From an uncultured Eggerthellaceae bacterium (lineage in GTDB: Bacteria > Actinomycetota > Coriobacteriia > Coriobacteriales > Eggerthellaceae), in the NCBI GenBank assembly GCA_903789375.1, contig CAIFEB010000001.1, positions 151,312-215,311 on the forward strand: DNA of 64,000 bases, in the 5' to 3' direction. Shown piece by piece: positions 25,769 to 33,210 of this stretch (its first letter is position 1; each line of letters begins with the position of its first letter). Position numbers and translations under genes: made by a program. The notes beneath the pieces are model-generated. The model saw only the letters and a list, made by a program, of their open reading frames with translations, was not told the origin of the DNA and searched no databases.

Positions 25769-26236
25769 ATGGCCCATGCGAACGATACCGTGCAGGGAAC
25801 GAGCGCGGGGACGACCGTGGCCACCGCGCAGAGCCCGGCGGCTGCTGGCGCCCCAGCGGCAGACGTAGCTGACGCTCAGGCGCCTGCCGGCACGATAACG
25901 CGAGAGCACACCGCCAGCACGGCAGAGCCATACGACGCATCCGGCGAGATGTCCGGTGATGGGCGTCCGGACGCCGTATCTGGCGCGACTGTGACGGTGA
26001 CAGGCGAAGACACGCAGCCGTCCGGAAACCACACGCCCGCCGGATCCGACCCCGAGCCTGAAGACGGCTCCAACGACGCAGCTGCCGTCTCCGACGACAT
26101 CTCCGAGGCGTCCGATGTGCCCGACACGATCACGGGCGCGACGCCGGGCGTTGCCGCCGCCTGTCGCGATTACGGTTTCACCTCCCCCGACACCGTCGAC
26201 CTGCTGTTGGGCGTGAAACCGCCCGGAGAGCGCTAA
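25769..26236 (+). CDS. Hypothetical acidic low-complexity protein
   Basis: A 155-residue protein rich in Ala, Thr, Asp, Ser and Pro with no predicted membrane segment or signal peptide, likely disordered for residues 1-125. The last 30 residues (ending CRDYGFTSPDTVDLLLGVKP) look more ordered and contain the only Cys. AAAGGAG precedes the ATG by 9 bases. Because a terminator ends immediately upstream, expression must come from read-through of operon A or from a promoter within the hairpin region. I do not recognise a family. It is followed by its own terminator, which supports it being a real gene. Confidence 0.6.
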   Translation: MAHANDTVQGTSAGTTVATAQSPAAAGAPAADVADAQAPAGTITREHTASTAEPYDASGEMSGDGRPDAVSGATVTVTGEDTQPSGNHTPAGSDPEPEDGSNDAAAVSDDISEASDVPDTITGATPGVAAACRDYGFTSPDTVDLLLGVKPPGER

Positions 26237-26263
26237 AGGTCCCACCCGAGAAGGCTTAAAAAG

Positions 26264-26330
26264 AAAGCCGCAGCAACGAGATTCGGCATGTCCGACGCGT
26301 CCGCCCTTGTCGCTGCGGCTTTATTCTTCT
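26264..26330 (+). terminator. Terminator after the acidic protein gene
   Basis: AAAGCCGCAGC at 26264-26274 is perfectly complementary to 26312-26322, followed by ATTCTTCTTT. Confidence 0.8.
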
Positions 26331-26651
26331 TTGTGAATCTTTGCCACTCACCCTATTAGCCACACGGTCTGCGATTTCTCGCGCTCCCGCTCCCGTGGAT
26401 AATATGAACGCAGCAGCAGACAGGTCAAATGCGCAGCCCACGCGCTAAGATGCGCTCCACCAGCACGCACCATCGGTCGTACTCGAATAATCGTCATGCA
26501 TATTTATTCTCTATTCTTATAATACGCAGACGCTATCGTTTGGGTAAAATATTCAGACTGTAAGGCCGACTGCGAGGATACGCCAAGGGCTTCGCAGGGC
26601 GGTCGGCACAACGCAAGCTCCGAATCTGACGAGTTCTGGGGAGACATCTTC
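26331..26651. other. AT-rich promoter region of the LuxR gene
   Basis: The 321 bases hold no gene. The part from about 26485 to 26560 is markedly AT-rich and contains the perfect -10 box described separately. Confidence 0.5.
26518..26523 (+). promoter_or_regulatory. Consensus -10 box for the LuxR-type gene
   Basis: A perfect TATAAT lies 129 bases before the regulator's start codon in an AT-rich stretch. The -35 position has only a poor match, which suits a promoter that needs an activator. Confidence 0.5.
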
Positions 26652-28178
26652 ATGGTCAACACGAGGCGCACTTCCGCTTCGACACTCTCTTCGTTTGACA
26701 TTCTGATCATCGGCGGTTACGCGCTCTTCTGCGCGTGGCTGCTCATCACGTTCTTCTGGCTGTTCTGCGACTTCCCCACCGGAAGCACCCCGGGCGGGCG
26801 CGATTTCACGCAGCTGTGGCTGTTCGTCGGATTCGCCTGTGGATATTGCATCCAGCATCTGGCCGGCAGGCGCTCCGAATCGTTCAACGTGTTCAACCGT
26901 CGCACGGTCATCCCCGTTGCCATCGCCAACGCGCTCCTTCCCGTGAGCGCCCTTCTGTTCTACGCTTCCGTGCCATTGCCTTTCCCGCTGCTGTGCGTGT
27001 TCGGGTTCGTCACCGGCGTGGCAGGCTCGTTCGCCAACATCGCCTGGCTCGACATCTTCAGCCGCACGGGCCGCACCCAGTACGACCTGTACTGCGCGCT
27101 CGGCTTCATCGGCGGCGGCATCCTGTTCGCGCTCGGCGCGGCGGCGCCCGGCGTCATGCAGCCCGTCTTCGCGCTCGTGTGCGCCACGCTCAGCTTCATC
27201 CTGACGTTCTTCATCTCACGCCGCACGAAGGACGTCGACTTCCCCACCGTCGACGACGAGGAGAAGGAAAGCACCTGGCGGTTCGCACGCGAGATTGAGC
27301 CGTCGTTCTTCATGTTCGGCGTCGTGTTCGCCTTCACGTTCGTGTACCTGTTCAACACGGGCCGCAACGCCGTGCTGCTCGGCCTCATGAGCGCCATCGC
27401 GGGCGGCGTCATCATCGCGCTGCTGTCGCTCAACGGTATCACGCGGCGCACGAACATCACCACCTACCAGCGCATCCTTGTGGCGCTCACCGTGGGGTCG
27501 TGCGTGCTTATGCCGCTCGTGCCAACGGGCGCGCAGATCGTCCTCTGCTGCGTCATCGTGGCGGCAAACGCCATCCTGCTCGTGATCAACGAGTCGTTCG
27601 TCCTGCGCAAATGCTCGCTCGACCGGACGATTCCGGTGTTTCGCCAGGCGCCGCTGCGGCTTCTGTCCATCCCGTTCGGGTTCGCCTGCGGCTGGGCGTG
27701 TGCGGCTATCATCTCGGTCTTCTTCGGCACCCACGCGGGCGCGTTCATGTACATGCGGCTGTTCTGCGCGCTGCTTCTGGTCGTCGTCATCATGATCTTC
27801 CTGCCGGTCGACGAGCACCACGCCGCCGACGGCACGATCTTCGACGCCGCCGAGCAGGCTGCTGCGCCCAACGTAATCGTCGAGGTGACCACCACCGAAA
27901 GCGATCTGCTGAAGGCCCGCTGCCAGGCCGTGACGAAGCTCTACCAGCTGTCCCCGCGTGAAGAGGACGTGCTCGAGTACCTGGCGCGCGGCCGCAACGC
28001 CGCCTACATCCAGGAGAAGCTCACCATCTCGCCGCACACGGTGAAGAGCCACATCTACAACATCTACCGCAAGCTGGACATCCACTCGCAGCAGAAGCTC
28101 ATGGACTTCGTGGAGACGTTCCCGCTCGACGACCAAGCCGCCCGCAGGATCGCCGAGGAGAAACAGGAGAAGCGCTAG
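26652..28178 (+). CDS. LuxR-type regulator with multi-spanning membrane domain
   Basis: A 508-residue regulator. Residues about 15-400 are a chain of hydrophobic segments resembling an MFS-like or 7TM sensor, and the C-terminal 60 or so residues are a LuxR/FixJ-type helix-turn-helix: LSPREEDVLEYLARGRNAAY, then the recognition part TISPHTVKSHIYNIYRKLDI. This architecture is typical of Coriobacteriia, where such genes lie beside molybdopterin oxidoreductases, as here. GGGGAG lies 8 bases before the ATG. It sits between operons A and B, so control of one or both is likely but unproven. It would sense a compound in the membrane or periplasm and bind DNA at the cell edge. Confidence 0.9.
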   Translation: MVNTRRTSASTLSSFDILIIGGYALFCAWLLITFFWLFCDFPTGSTPGGRDFTQLWLFVGFACGYCIQHLAGRRSESFNVFNRRTVIPVAIANALLPVSALLFYASVPLPFPLLCVFGFVTGVAGSFANIAWLDIFSRTGRTQYDLYCALGFIGGGILFALGAAAPGVMQPVFALVCATLSFILTFFISRRTKDVDFPTVDDEEKESTWRFAREIEPSFFMFGVVFAFTFVYLFNTGRNAVLLGLMSAIAGGVIIALLSLNGITRRTNITTYQRILVALTVGSCVLMPLVPTGAQIVLCCVIVAANAILLVINESFVLRKCSLDRTIPVFRQAPLRLLSIPFGFACGWACAAIISVFFGTHAGAFMYMRLFCALLLVVVIMIFLPVDEHHAADGTIFDAAEQAAAPNVIVEVTTTESDLLKARCQAVTKLYQLSPREEDVLEYLARGRNAAYIQEKLTISPHTVKSHIYNIYRKLDIHSQQKLMDFVETFPLDDQAARRIAEEKQEKR

Positions 28179-28503
28179 GCGCGGCAACCGACCTGCGCGC
28201 TTCCCCACCGCCCGGTTTCGCAATCTTCGACCTGCGGGAGCAGGTTTGCAGGCGTCTGTCGGGTCGCACTTCCATCAGCCCTCGCCCGCTCGTGTGCACG
28301 ACCTGAAGCGCACGGGGTATCCGCATCCGACCTGGGGTATGCAATCTCCGATGCGCCCTGGGGGCATTCGCATCGGGTTCATGAAACAAAAACGGGGGAG
28401 CAACCTCTTGGGCCGCTCCCCCGTTTCCATATGCTGTGCGGTCGATGCCGCGTTTCGCAGGCGCTTGAGTCCTCGTAGGACTTCGCTCCGTGCCGACGCC
28501 GTC
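28179..28503. other. Convergent intergenic region
   Basis: This region holds no gene. It separates the convergent LuxR gene and ABC importer operon and contains the bidirectional terminator at 28390-28426. Confidence 0.5.
28390..28426. terminator. Bidirectional terminator
   Basis: AAACGGGGGAGC at 28390-28401 is perfectly complementary to 28415-28426, with A-rich and T-rich flanks that serve both converging transcripts. Confidence 0.8.
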
Positions 28504-29625
28504 TTAGCTGCTGACGACTTCCTTGCCGGCCGTGACCTCCTGCCACTTGGCGAGCACCGCCTCGCGGTTGGGACCGAACTTCGTCGTGTCCTCCTTCATG
28601 AGCTGCGACGTGTCGAAGGTCGCCTCGACGCCCTTGACGTCGGGGATGCACATGAGGATCGTGCTCTTCTTGTCGATGCTTGCCAGGTACGCCATGTTCT
28701 CATCGTTGCTGAACAGCCATTCCACGAACAGCTTCGCATCGTCCACATCGTCGGCGTTCTTGAACACCGCCACGCCGTCGGGCATGTACGGCATGCCCTC
28801 GGTCGGGTACACGAGCGACAGCTCGCCGCTCTTGAGCAGCTCGTCGAGCGTGCCGTCGATGTAGGTGATACCGATGCCGGCCTCACCCTGGCTCACGCGC
28901 GTAGACGGGTCGGAGCCGCGCTTGGTGTAGTACGGGATGTTCTCGTTGAGCTGGGAGAAGTACTGCCAGCCAGCGTCCTCGCCCATGTACTGGAGCAGCG
29001 CGTCGACCGCGGCGTAGTTGGTGCCCGAAACGGCCGGCGTGGACATGACGATCTCGTCCTTGTAGGCCGCGTTTGTAAGGTCGGCCCAGCTCTTCGGCGC
29101 CTCGGCGCCGATCTCGTCGAGGATGTCGTTGTTCACGATGAATCCGACGACCGTGGCGCCCTTGCTGAACCAGTAGTTGTCCGGATCCTTGAACGTGTCG
29201 GCGAAACGCGACGCCGCCTCGAAGTTGACCTGTTCGAGCAGTCCGGAGTCCTTGGCGGACATGAACGAGTCGATGCCGCCGCCGAACCACAAGTCGGCTG
29301 CGGGCGTGCCGCCCTCGGCCTTGAGCTTGGAGAGCGCCTCGCCCGAGGACATGGACACGAACTCGACCTCGCACCCGACGTCCTGCGTGAACTTCTCGAA
29401 GAGCTTCTTGTACGACTCGCTCGTGCAGATGACCTTGAGCGTCTTGCCCGACGTCGACTTCAGGTCCGTCTTGTTAGCCGTCTGCGATGCCGACGAAGCA
29501 CTGCTGGCCGCGCTGCTGCTCGAACCCGAGCCGGAGCAGCCGGTCACTGCGAGCGCCGACAGCGCGAGCGCGGCGGAAGCCGAGCCCACGACGAACGAGC
29601 GGCGCGAAAGCCCCTTCTGCGTCAT
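28504..29625 (-). CDS. ABC transporter substrate-binding lipoprotein
   Basis: A 373-residue periplasmic-type binding protein of the iron(III)/thiamine/aminoethylphosphonate-like family (one Fbp-type domain). The N-terminus has a Tat-like twin arginine (SRRSFV, Arg8-Arg9), a hydrophobic stretch and a lipobox VTGC with Cys30 as the lipid anchor, followed by a Ser-rich linker. The ligand is not evident; segments such as DNYWFSKGATVVGFIVNND resemble binding proteins for ferric iron or small organics. The ATG directly follows the stop codon of the ATPase gene, so the two are translationally linked. It is the last gene of the importer operon. Confidence 0.9.
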   Translation of the reverse strand: MTQKGLSRRSFVVGSASAALALSALAVTGCSGSGSSSSAASSASSASQTANKTDLKSTSGKTLKVICTSESYKKLFEKFTQDVGCEVEFVSMSSGEALSKLKAEGGTPAADLWFGGGIDSFMSAKDSGLLEQVNFEAASRFADTFKDPDNYWFSKGATVVGFIVNNDILDEIGAEAPKSWADLTNAAYKDEIVMSTPAVSGTNYAAVDALLQYMGEDAGWQYFSQLNENIPYYTKRGSDPSTRVSQGEAGIGITYIDGTLDELLKSGELSLVYPTEGMPYMPDGVAVFKNADDVDDAKLFVEWLFSNDENMAYLASIDKKSTILMCIPDVKGVEATFDTSQLMKEDTTKFGPNREAVLAKWQEVTAGKEVVSS

Positions 29626-30582
29626 CTAATCATCTTCCTTCCATGTCAGAGGGCGCGTTATGTCGAAACGCACCCTCTCCCCTTCAGACAACACGCGCGA
29701 ACGGTCCGTCCGAATGCGTACCGTCTGCGCGTCGACATCGATAAAATACTCCCATTGCGCGCCGAGAAACACCGCCTGGGAGACCGTGCCCGCGTACGCG
29801 CCGTCATCGGCAATGCTCGCGCCCTCCTTGCGGAAGCGCACGCGCGAGCCGTCGGGCGCCGCAAGCTCGTTGACCGTGCCCAAAAACCGCGCGCAGTACG
29901 CATCGCGCGGATGGTCGTACACGTCGAGCGGCGCGCCGTCCTGGACGACCTTGCCCTCGTGCACGAGCGCGATGCGGTCTCCGATGGCCATCGCCTCCTC
30001 CTGGTCGTGCGTGACGAACAGCATGGCGATATCGAACCGCCGCTGGACGGCCTTGATCTCCTCGCGCATGCGCACGCGCAGGCCGGCGTCCAGGTTGGAC
30101 AGCGGCTCGTCTAAAAGCAGCGCCTTGGGCTTGAGCACGAGCGCGCGGGCGACCGCCACACGCTGCTGCTGGCCGCCGGAGAGCTCGGCGGGATACGCGT
30201 TCTCGCGCCCCTCCATGCCCACGGTAGCAAGCATCACGCGGGCGCGTTCCGTGCGCTCCGCGCGTGCGAGTCCTTGGAACCGCAGGCCGAAGGCGACGTT
30301 GTCGAGCACCGTCATGTGCGGGAACAGCGCGTACGACTGGAAGACCGTGGCCACCGGGCGCAGCTCAGGCGGGCGGCGTCCCATATCCTCGCCATCGATG
30401 AGCACCTTGCCCGCATCTGGCAGATGGTAGCCGCCTACCGCGCGCAGCGCCGTGGTCTTGCCGCAGCCCGAGGGGCCGAGCAGGCACACGAGCTCGCCTT
30501 TGTCCACCGTGAGGTTGAAGCCGTCAAGCACGGCGCCTTCGCCGTAGCCGACCTGCAGATCGCGCAGATCAATCATCGCCAT
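29626..30582 (-). CDS. ABC transporter ATP-binding protein
   Basis: A 318-residue ATPase of the Fbp/Pot type. Walker A is GPSGCGKTT (about residues 36-44), the signature is LSGGQQQRVAVARAL, Walker B is ALLLDEPLSNLD and the switch histidine lies in LFVTHDQEEAM. A C-terminal extension of about 90 residues is the TOBE-like regulatory domain usual in this class. It overlaps the end of the permease gene by 14 bases. It powers the import of the ligand caught by the lipoprotein at 28504. Confidence 0.94.
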   Translation of the reverse strand: MAMIDLRDLQVGYGEGAVLDGFNLTVDKGELVCLLGPSGCGKTTALRAVGGYHLPDAGKVLIDGEDMGRRPPELRPVATVFQSYALFPHMTVLDNVAFGLRFQGLARAERTERARVMLATVGMEGRENAYPAELSGGQQQRVAVARALVLKPKALLLDEPLSNLDAGLRVRMREEIKAVQRRFDIAMLFVTHDQEEAMAIGDRIALVHEGKVVQDGAPLDVYDHPRDAYCARFLGTVNELAAPDGSRVRFRKEGASIADDGAYAGTVSQAVFLGAQWEYFIDVDAQTVRIRTDRSRVLSEGERVRFDITRPLTWKEDD

Positions 30583-32260
30583 GCGCGCGTCGCCTCCGTT
30601 TCAGAAAGAGAAAGCCCAGAACGGCGTCCACCGCGAGCGTGATCGCCACGATGACGACCGAGGTCGCCGCCGCCTGGCCGTACTTGCCGCTCGACAGCGC
30701 GTCGAACAGCTCGAAGATCGCCGTCTTGTTGCTGGGCGTTATCAGGAACAGCACCGCGCCGTAGGCCACCATCGCCGACGTGAAGGCGTTCATGAAGCTG
30801 ACGGCGGCGGCACGGCGCACGCTGGGAACCGCAATGCGCAGCGCGCTCGCGAACTTCGTCGCGCCCACATCGCGCGCCGCTTCCTCAAGGTGCGGGTCGA
30901 GCTGGGCGATCTCGTTGGAGAACGCCTGCTGCGAGATGGCGAGCTCCTTGAACGCGAGCACCAGCACGATGATCACGCCCGTGCCCGTGAGCTTGAGCGG
31001 CGCGGCGTTGAACGCGAGGATGTAGCCGAGTCCCAGGCACGTGCCCGGCAGCATGTAGGGCATGGTCACGGCGAAGCCGAGCAGCGCCTGCGCCTTGCGC
31101 GCAGGGCCGCGGCCGCGTCTTCCCTGCTCCTGCAGATAGGCGCACAAGAATCCGAGTACCGTGGCAACGGCGGCCGCGAGCAGGGCGAACCCGACACTGC
31201 GGGCAAGCGGCGTGGCCTGGTACTCAACCAGGTGGTCATAGTTGGCCGTGGTGAAGCTCGCCTTCCAGCTGATGCCCGCCGTAAGCGAGGCGCGCACGAT
31301 GGTTACGTACTGAAGGATCATGAACGCGATGAACGCGAAGCACACGATGCCGCACACGATGCCGAGCACGCCGCGCAGCCGCATGGGGGCGCTGCGGCGG
31401 TCGCCGAGCATCTCGAACGCCGAGGTGGCCGTTCCCGCCACGCGCTTGCGTGACCGCGCGATGAGCACGGCGTAGCCCGCATACACGATGATGGCGATGC
31501 CGCACAAAAGCACGCCGAGCACGGCCGACGTCGCCAGGTCGGAATAGCCCACGACCTGCTCGTAGATGGCGGTGGAGATGGTTTCGAAGCTGCCGCCGAT
31601 GACGATCGGCGTACCGTAGTCGGCAAGCGAGCGGATGAACGTGAGAAGCAGGCACGCGCCGACGGACGGCCACGTGAGCGGAAGTACGACACGCCTCACG
31701 ACCTGCGACGGTGAGGCTCCTACGTCGCGCGCGGCGTCGAGCACAGCCGGGTCGATGTTTCTGATGGTGCTGAGCAAGAGCAGCACGTTGATGGCGCAGA
31801 AGAACACCGACTGCATGACAACGACCCCGACCGGCCCATAGGGGCTGATCGACAGGCCGAGCAGCTCGTGGGTGATGAGACCGCGCCGCCCGAACAGCTC
31901 GACATAGGCGAGCGACGACACGAATGGCGGCGAGATGATGCTCGCGAACACGAGCGCGAGCACGACACCGCGCAGCTTCGACGACGAGAACGCCACGCGC
32001 AGCGAGATGGCGAGCGCGAGCGCCGTCGAGATGACGGCCGTCGCCACGCCAGCGGCGATGCTGTTCCAGACGATCTGCTGGTTGTTCGCGAGGACGCGGC
32101 CAAAGCTGCCGCCTATGCTTTTCGAGAGCAGCGACAGAATAGGGTCGACCGAGAACAGGAGCACGAGTCCGACGGTTGCAGCGCCGATGGCGACGCATGC
32201 CACGGTCGATCCGCGATGGCGGATGAGCGCTCTCCTTGTTGTAAGGTCCTGTGTCTTCAT
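30569..32260 (-). CDS. ABC transporter permease (fused two-domain, FbpB-like)
   Basis: A 563-residue membrane protein in which two permease halves are joined, each with an EAA loop: DAARDVGASPSQVVRRVVLP in the first half and EEAARDVGATKFASALRIAV in the second. Such fusions are usual for ferric-iron and thiamine-type importers. The start at 32260 (MKTQDLTTRRALIRH) has GGAAG upstream; the frame to 32365 adds an unlikely Cys-rich leader. It is the first gene of the operon, so the promoter lies in 32261-32560, an AT-rich stretch. Confidence 0.92.
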   Translation of the reverse strand: MKTQDLTTRRALIRHRGSTVACVAIGAATVGLVLLFSVDPILSLLSKSIGGSFGRVLANNQQIVWNSIAAGVATAVISTALALAISLRVAFSSSKLRGVVLALVFASIISPPFVSSLAYVELFGRRGLITHELLGLSISPYGPVGVVVMQSVFFCAINVLLLLSTIRNIDPAVLDAARDVGASPSQVVRRVVLPLTWPSVGACLLLTFIRSLADYGTPIVIGGSFETISTAIYEQVVGYSDLATSAVLGVLLCGIAIIVYAGYAVLIARSRKRVAGTATSAFEMLGDRRSAPMRLRGVLGIVCGIVCFAFIAFMILQYVTIVRASLTAGISWKASFTTANYDHLVEYQATPLARSVGFALLAAAVATVLGFLCAYLQEQGRRGRGPARKAQALLGFAVTMPYMLPGTCLGLGYILAFNAAPLKLTGTGVIIVLVLAFKELAISQQAFSNEIAQLDPHLEEAARDVGATKFASALRIAVPSVRRAAAVSFMNAFTSAMVAYGAVLFLITPSNKTAIFELFDALSSGKYGQAAATSVVIVAITLAVDAVLGFLFLKRRRRAHGDD

Positions 32261-33210
32261 GCACGCTTCCACTCTGGTCGTAAGGCGCACAACTCCCCGC
32301 CCGTGTCCCAAGGGAACGGGATTTGCACCGTTTATCTCACACCTGGAGCAGAACGTGCGCGACATGCGCGCACTGCAGGCAATGATGTTTTGATATGTGT
32401 TTTATTCACGGCGAACCGCTGCACGCACGTCGAGAGACAGCGACATACTTGCTTGAGCAGTCCGCGCACAGAGCTCGATCGAGGCCGCAGAAACCTTCGA
32501 GAGCATGAATAATCATACGGTATTAAGGCGCTATATCAAGCTCTGGTAAAATTCTTTTTCGTAATAATTCGACATGCTCCGCCCTCGTCCTCGTCGACCG
32601 TGCATCAGAGGCGCGTACGCGACCAGTTGCCGCACGATGCCGTCGGCCTTGTAAACGACGGACGACCCGACCACCTGCGCCGTCGCCATAGGACGCAGGA
32701 CGACCGCCGTTCGCGCCGTCGCCATCACCAGGCGATCGCGCATCAGGTGAAGCGTGATCATCGCTCGCACCAGCGGCTGGCGTGCCGCCGTCGCTCGCGC
32801 AGCGCCCTTCGAACGCCTTTGTGCGAGAGCTCCAATCGGACTGCGCACGACCGCCGTTCACCTGCCTCAGACTGCCGCAGGCGCCCGCGAAATCAGCCGC
32901 TCCGCGCTCCCGAAGAACTAATCTTCTGATTAGTTCTTCGCGGATAACTTACCGTCTCCCCTGTTCACAACCTCATACCGCTGGACTGATTGCCGTTCGC
33001 CTGCGGATTGCATACCCATCTCGTGATTTCTCATACTCCGCCCGGTGGTCATATGAACGCAAGCCCGATGGGGACGGGCTCGTTCGAGGCCGTTACTCGA
33101 ACATCCCCCGGAATCCGGGGAGGCCACCTGGGTTCCGCAGCGCGCACGGACGAATGCGCGCAGCGGGCCGTTCGAAGCGCGAAGCGGTCCGAACAGAGAG
33201 AGGAGTTGCG
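32261..33210. other. Long control region upstream of operon B
   Basis: These 950 bases separate the divergent importer and operon B. The stretch 32390-32570 is AT-rich and probably holds the importer promoter. From 32580 to 32910 the DNA is GC-rich and carries only unconvincing frames; one on the minus strand at 32531-32848 ending SNYYEKEFYQSLI was considered and not accepted. A perfect 13-bp palindrome lies at 32921-32950, and the last 250 bases must hold the operon B promoter and a long leader. Confidence 0.55.
32921..32950. promoter_or_regulatory. Perfect 13-bp palindrome upstream of operon B
   Basis: CGAAGAACTAATC at 32921-32933 is followed by TTCT and its exact complement GATTAGTTCTTCG at 32938-32950. 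There is no T tract, so an operator or activator site is more likely than a terminator. It is 260 bases upstream of the operon B start codon. Confidence 0.65.

Noticed and set aside
32531-32848. 105-residue minus-strand frame in the region upstream of operon B
   Set aside because: No ribosome site, several overlapping frames of similar length, and no recognisable motif; it might be a remnant but cannot be supported.
32782-33210. N-terminal extension of oxidoreductase B
   Set aside because: The frame stays open upstream but is basic and unlike the family; ATG 33211 has a strong ribosome site and gives the expected N-terminus.
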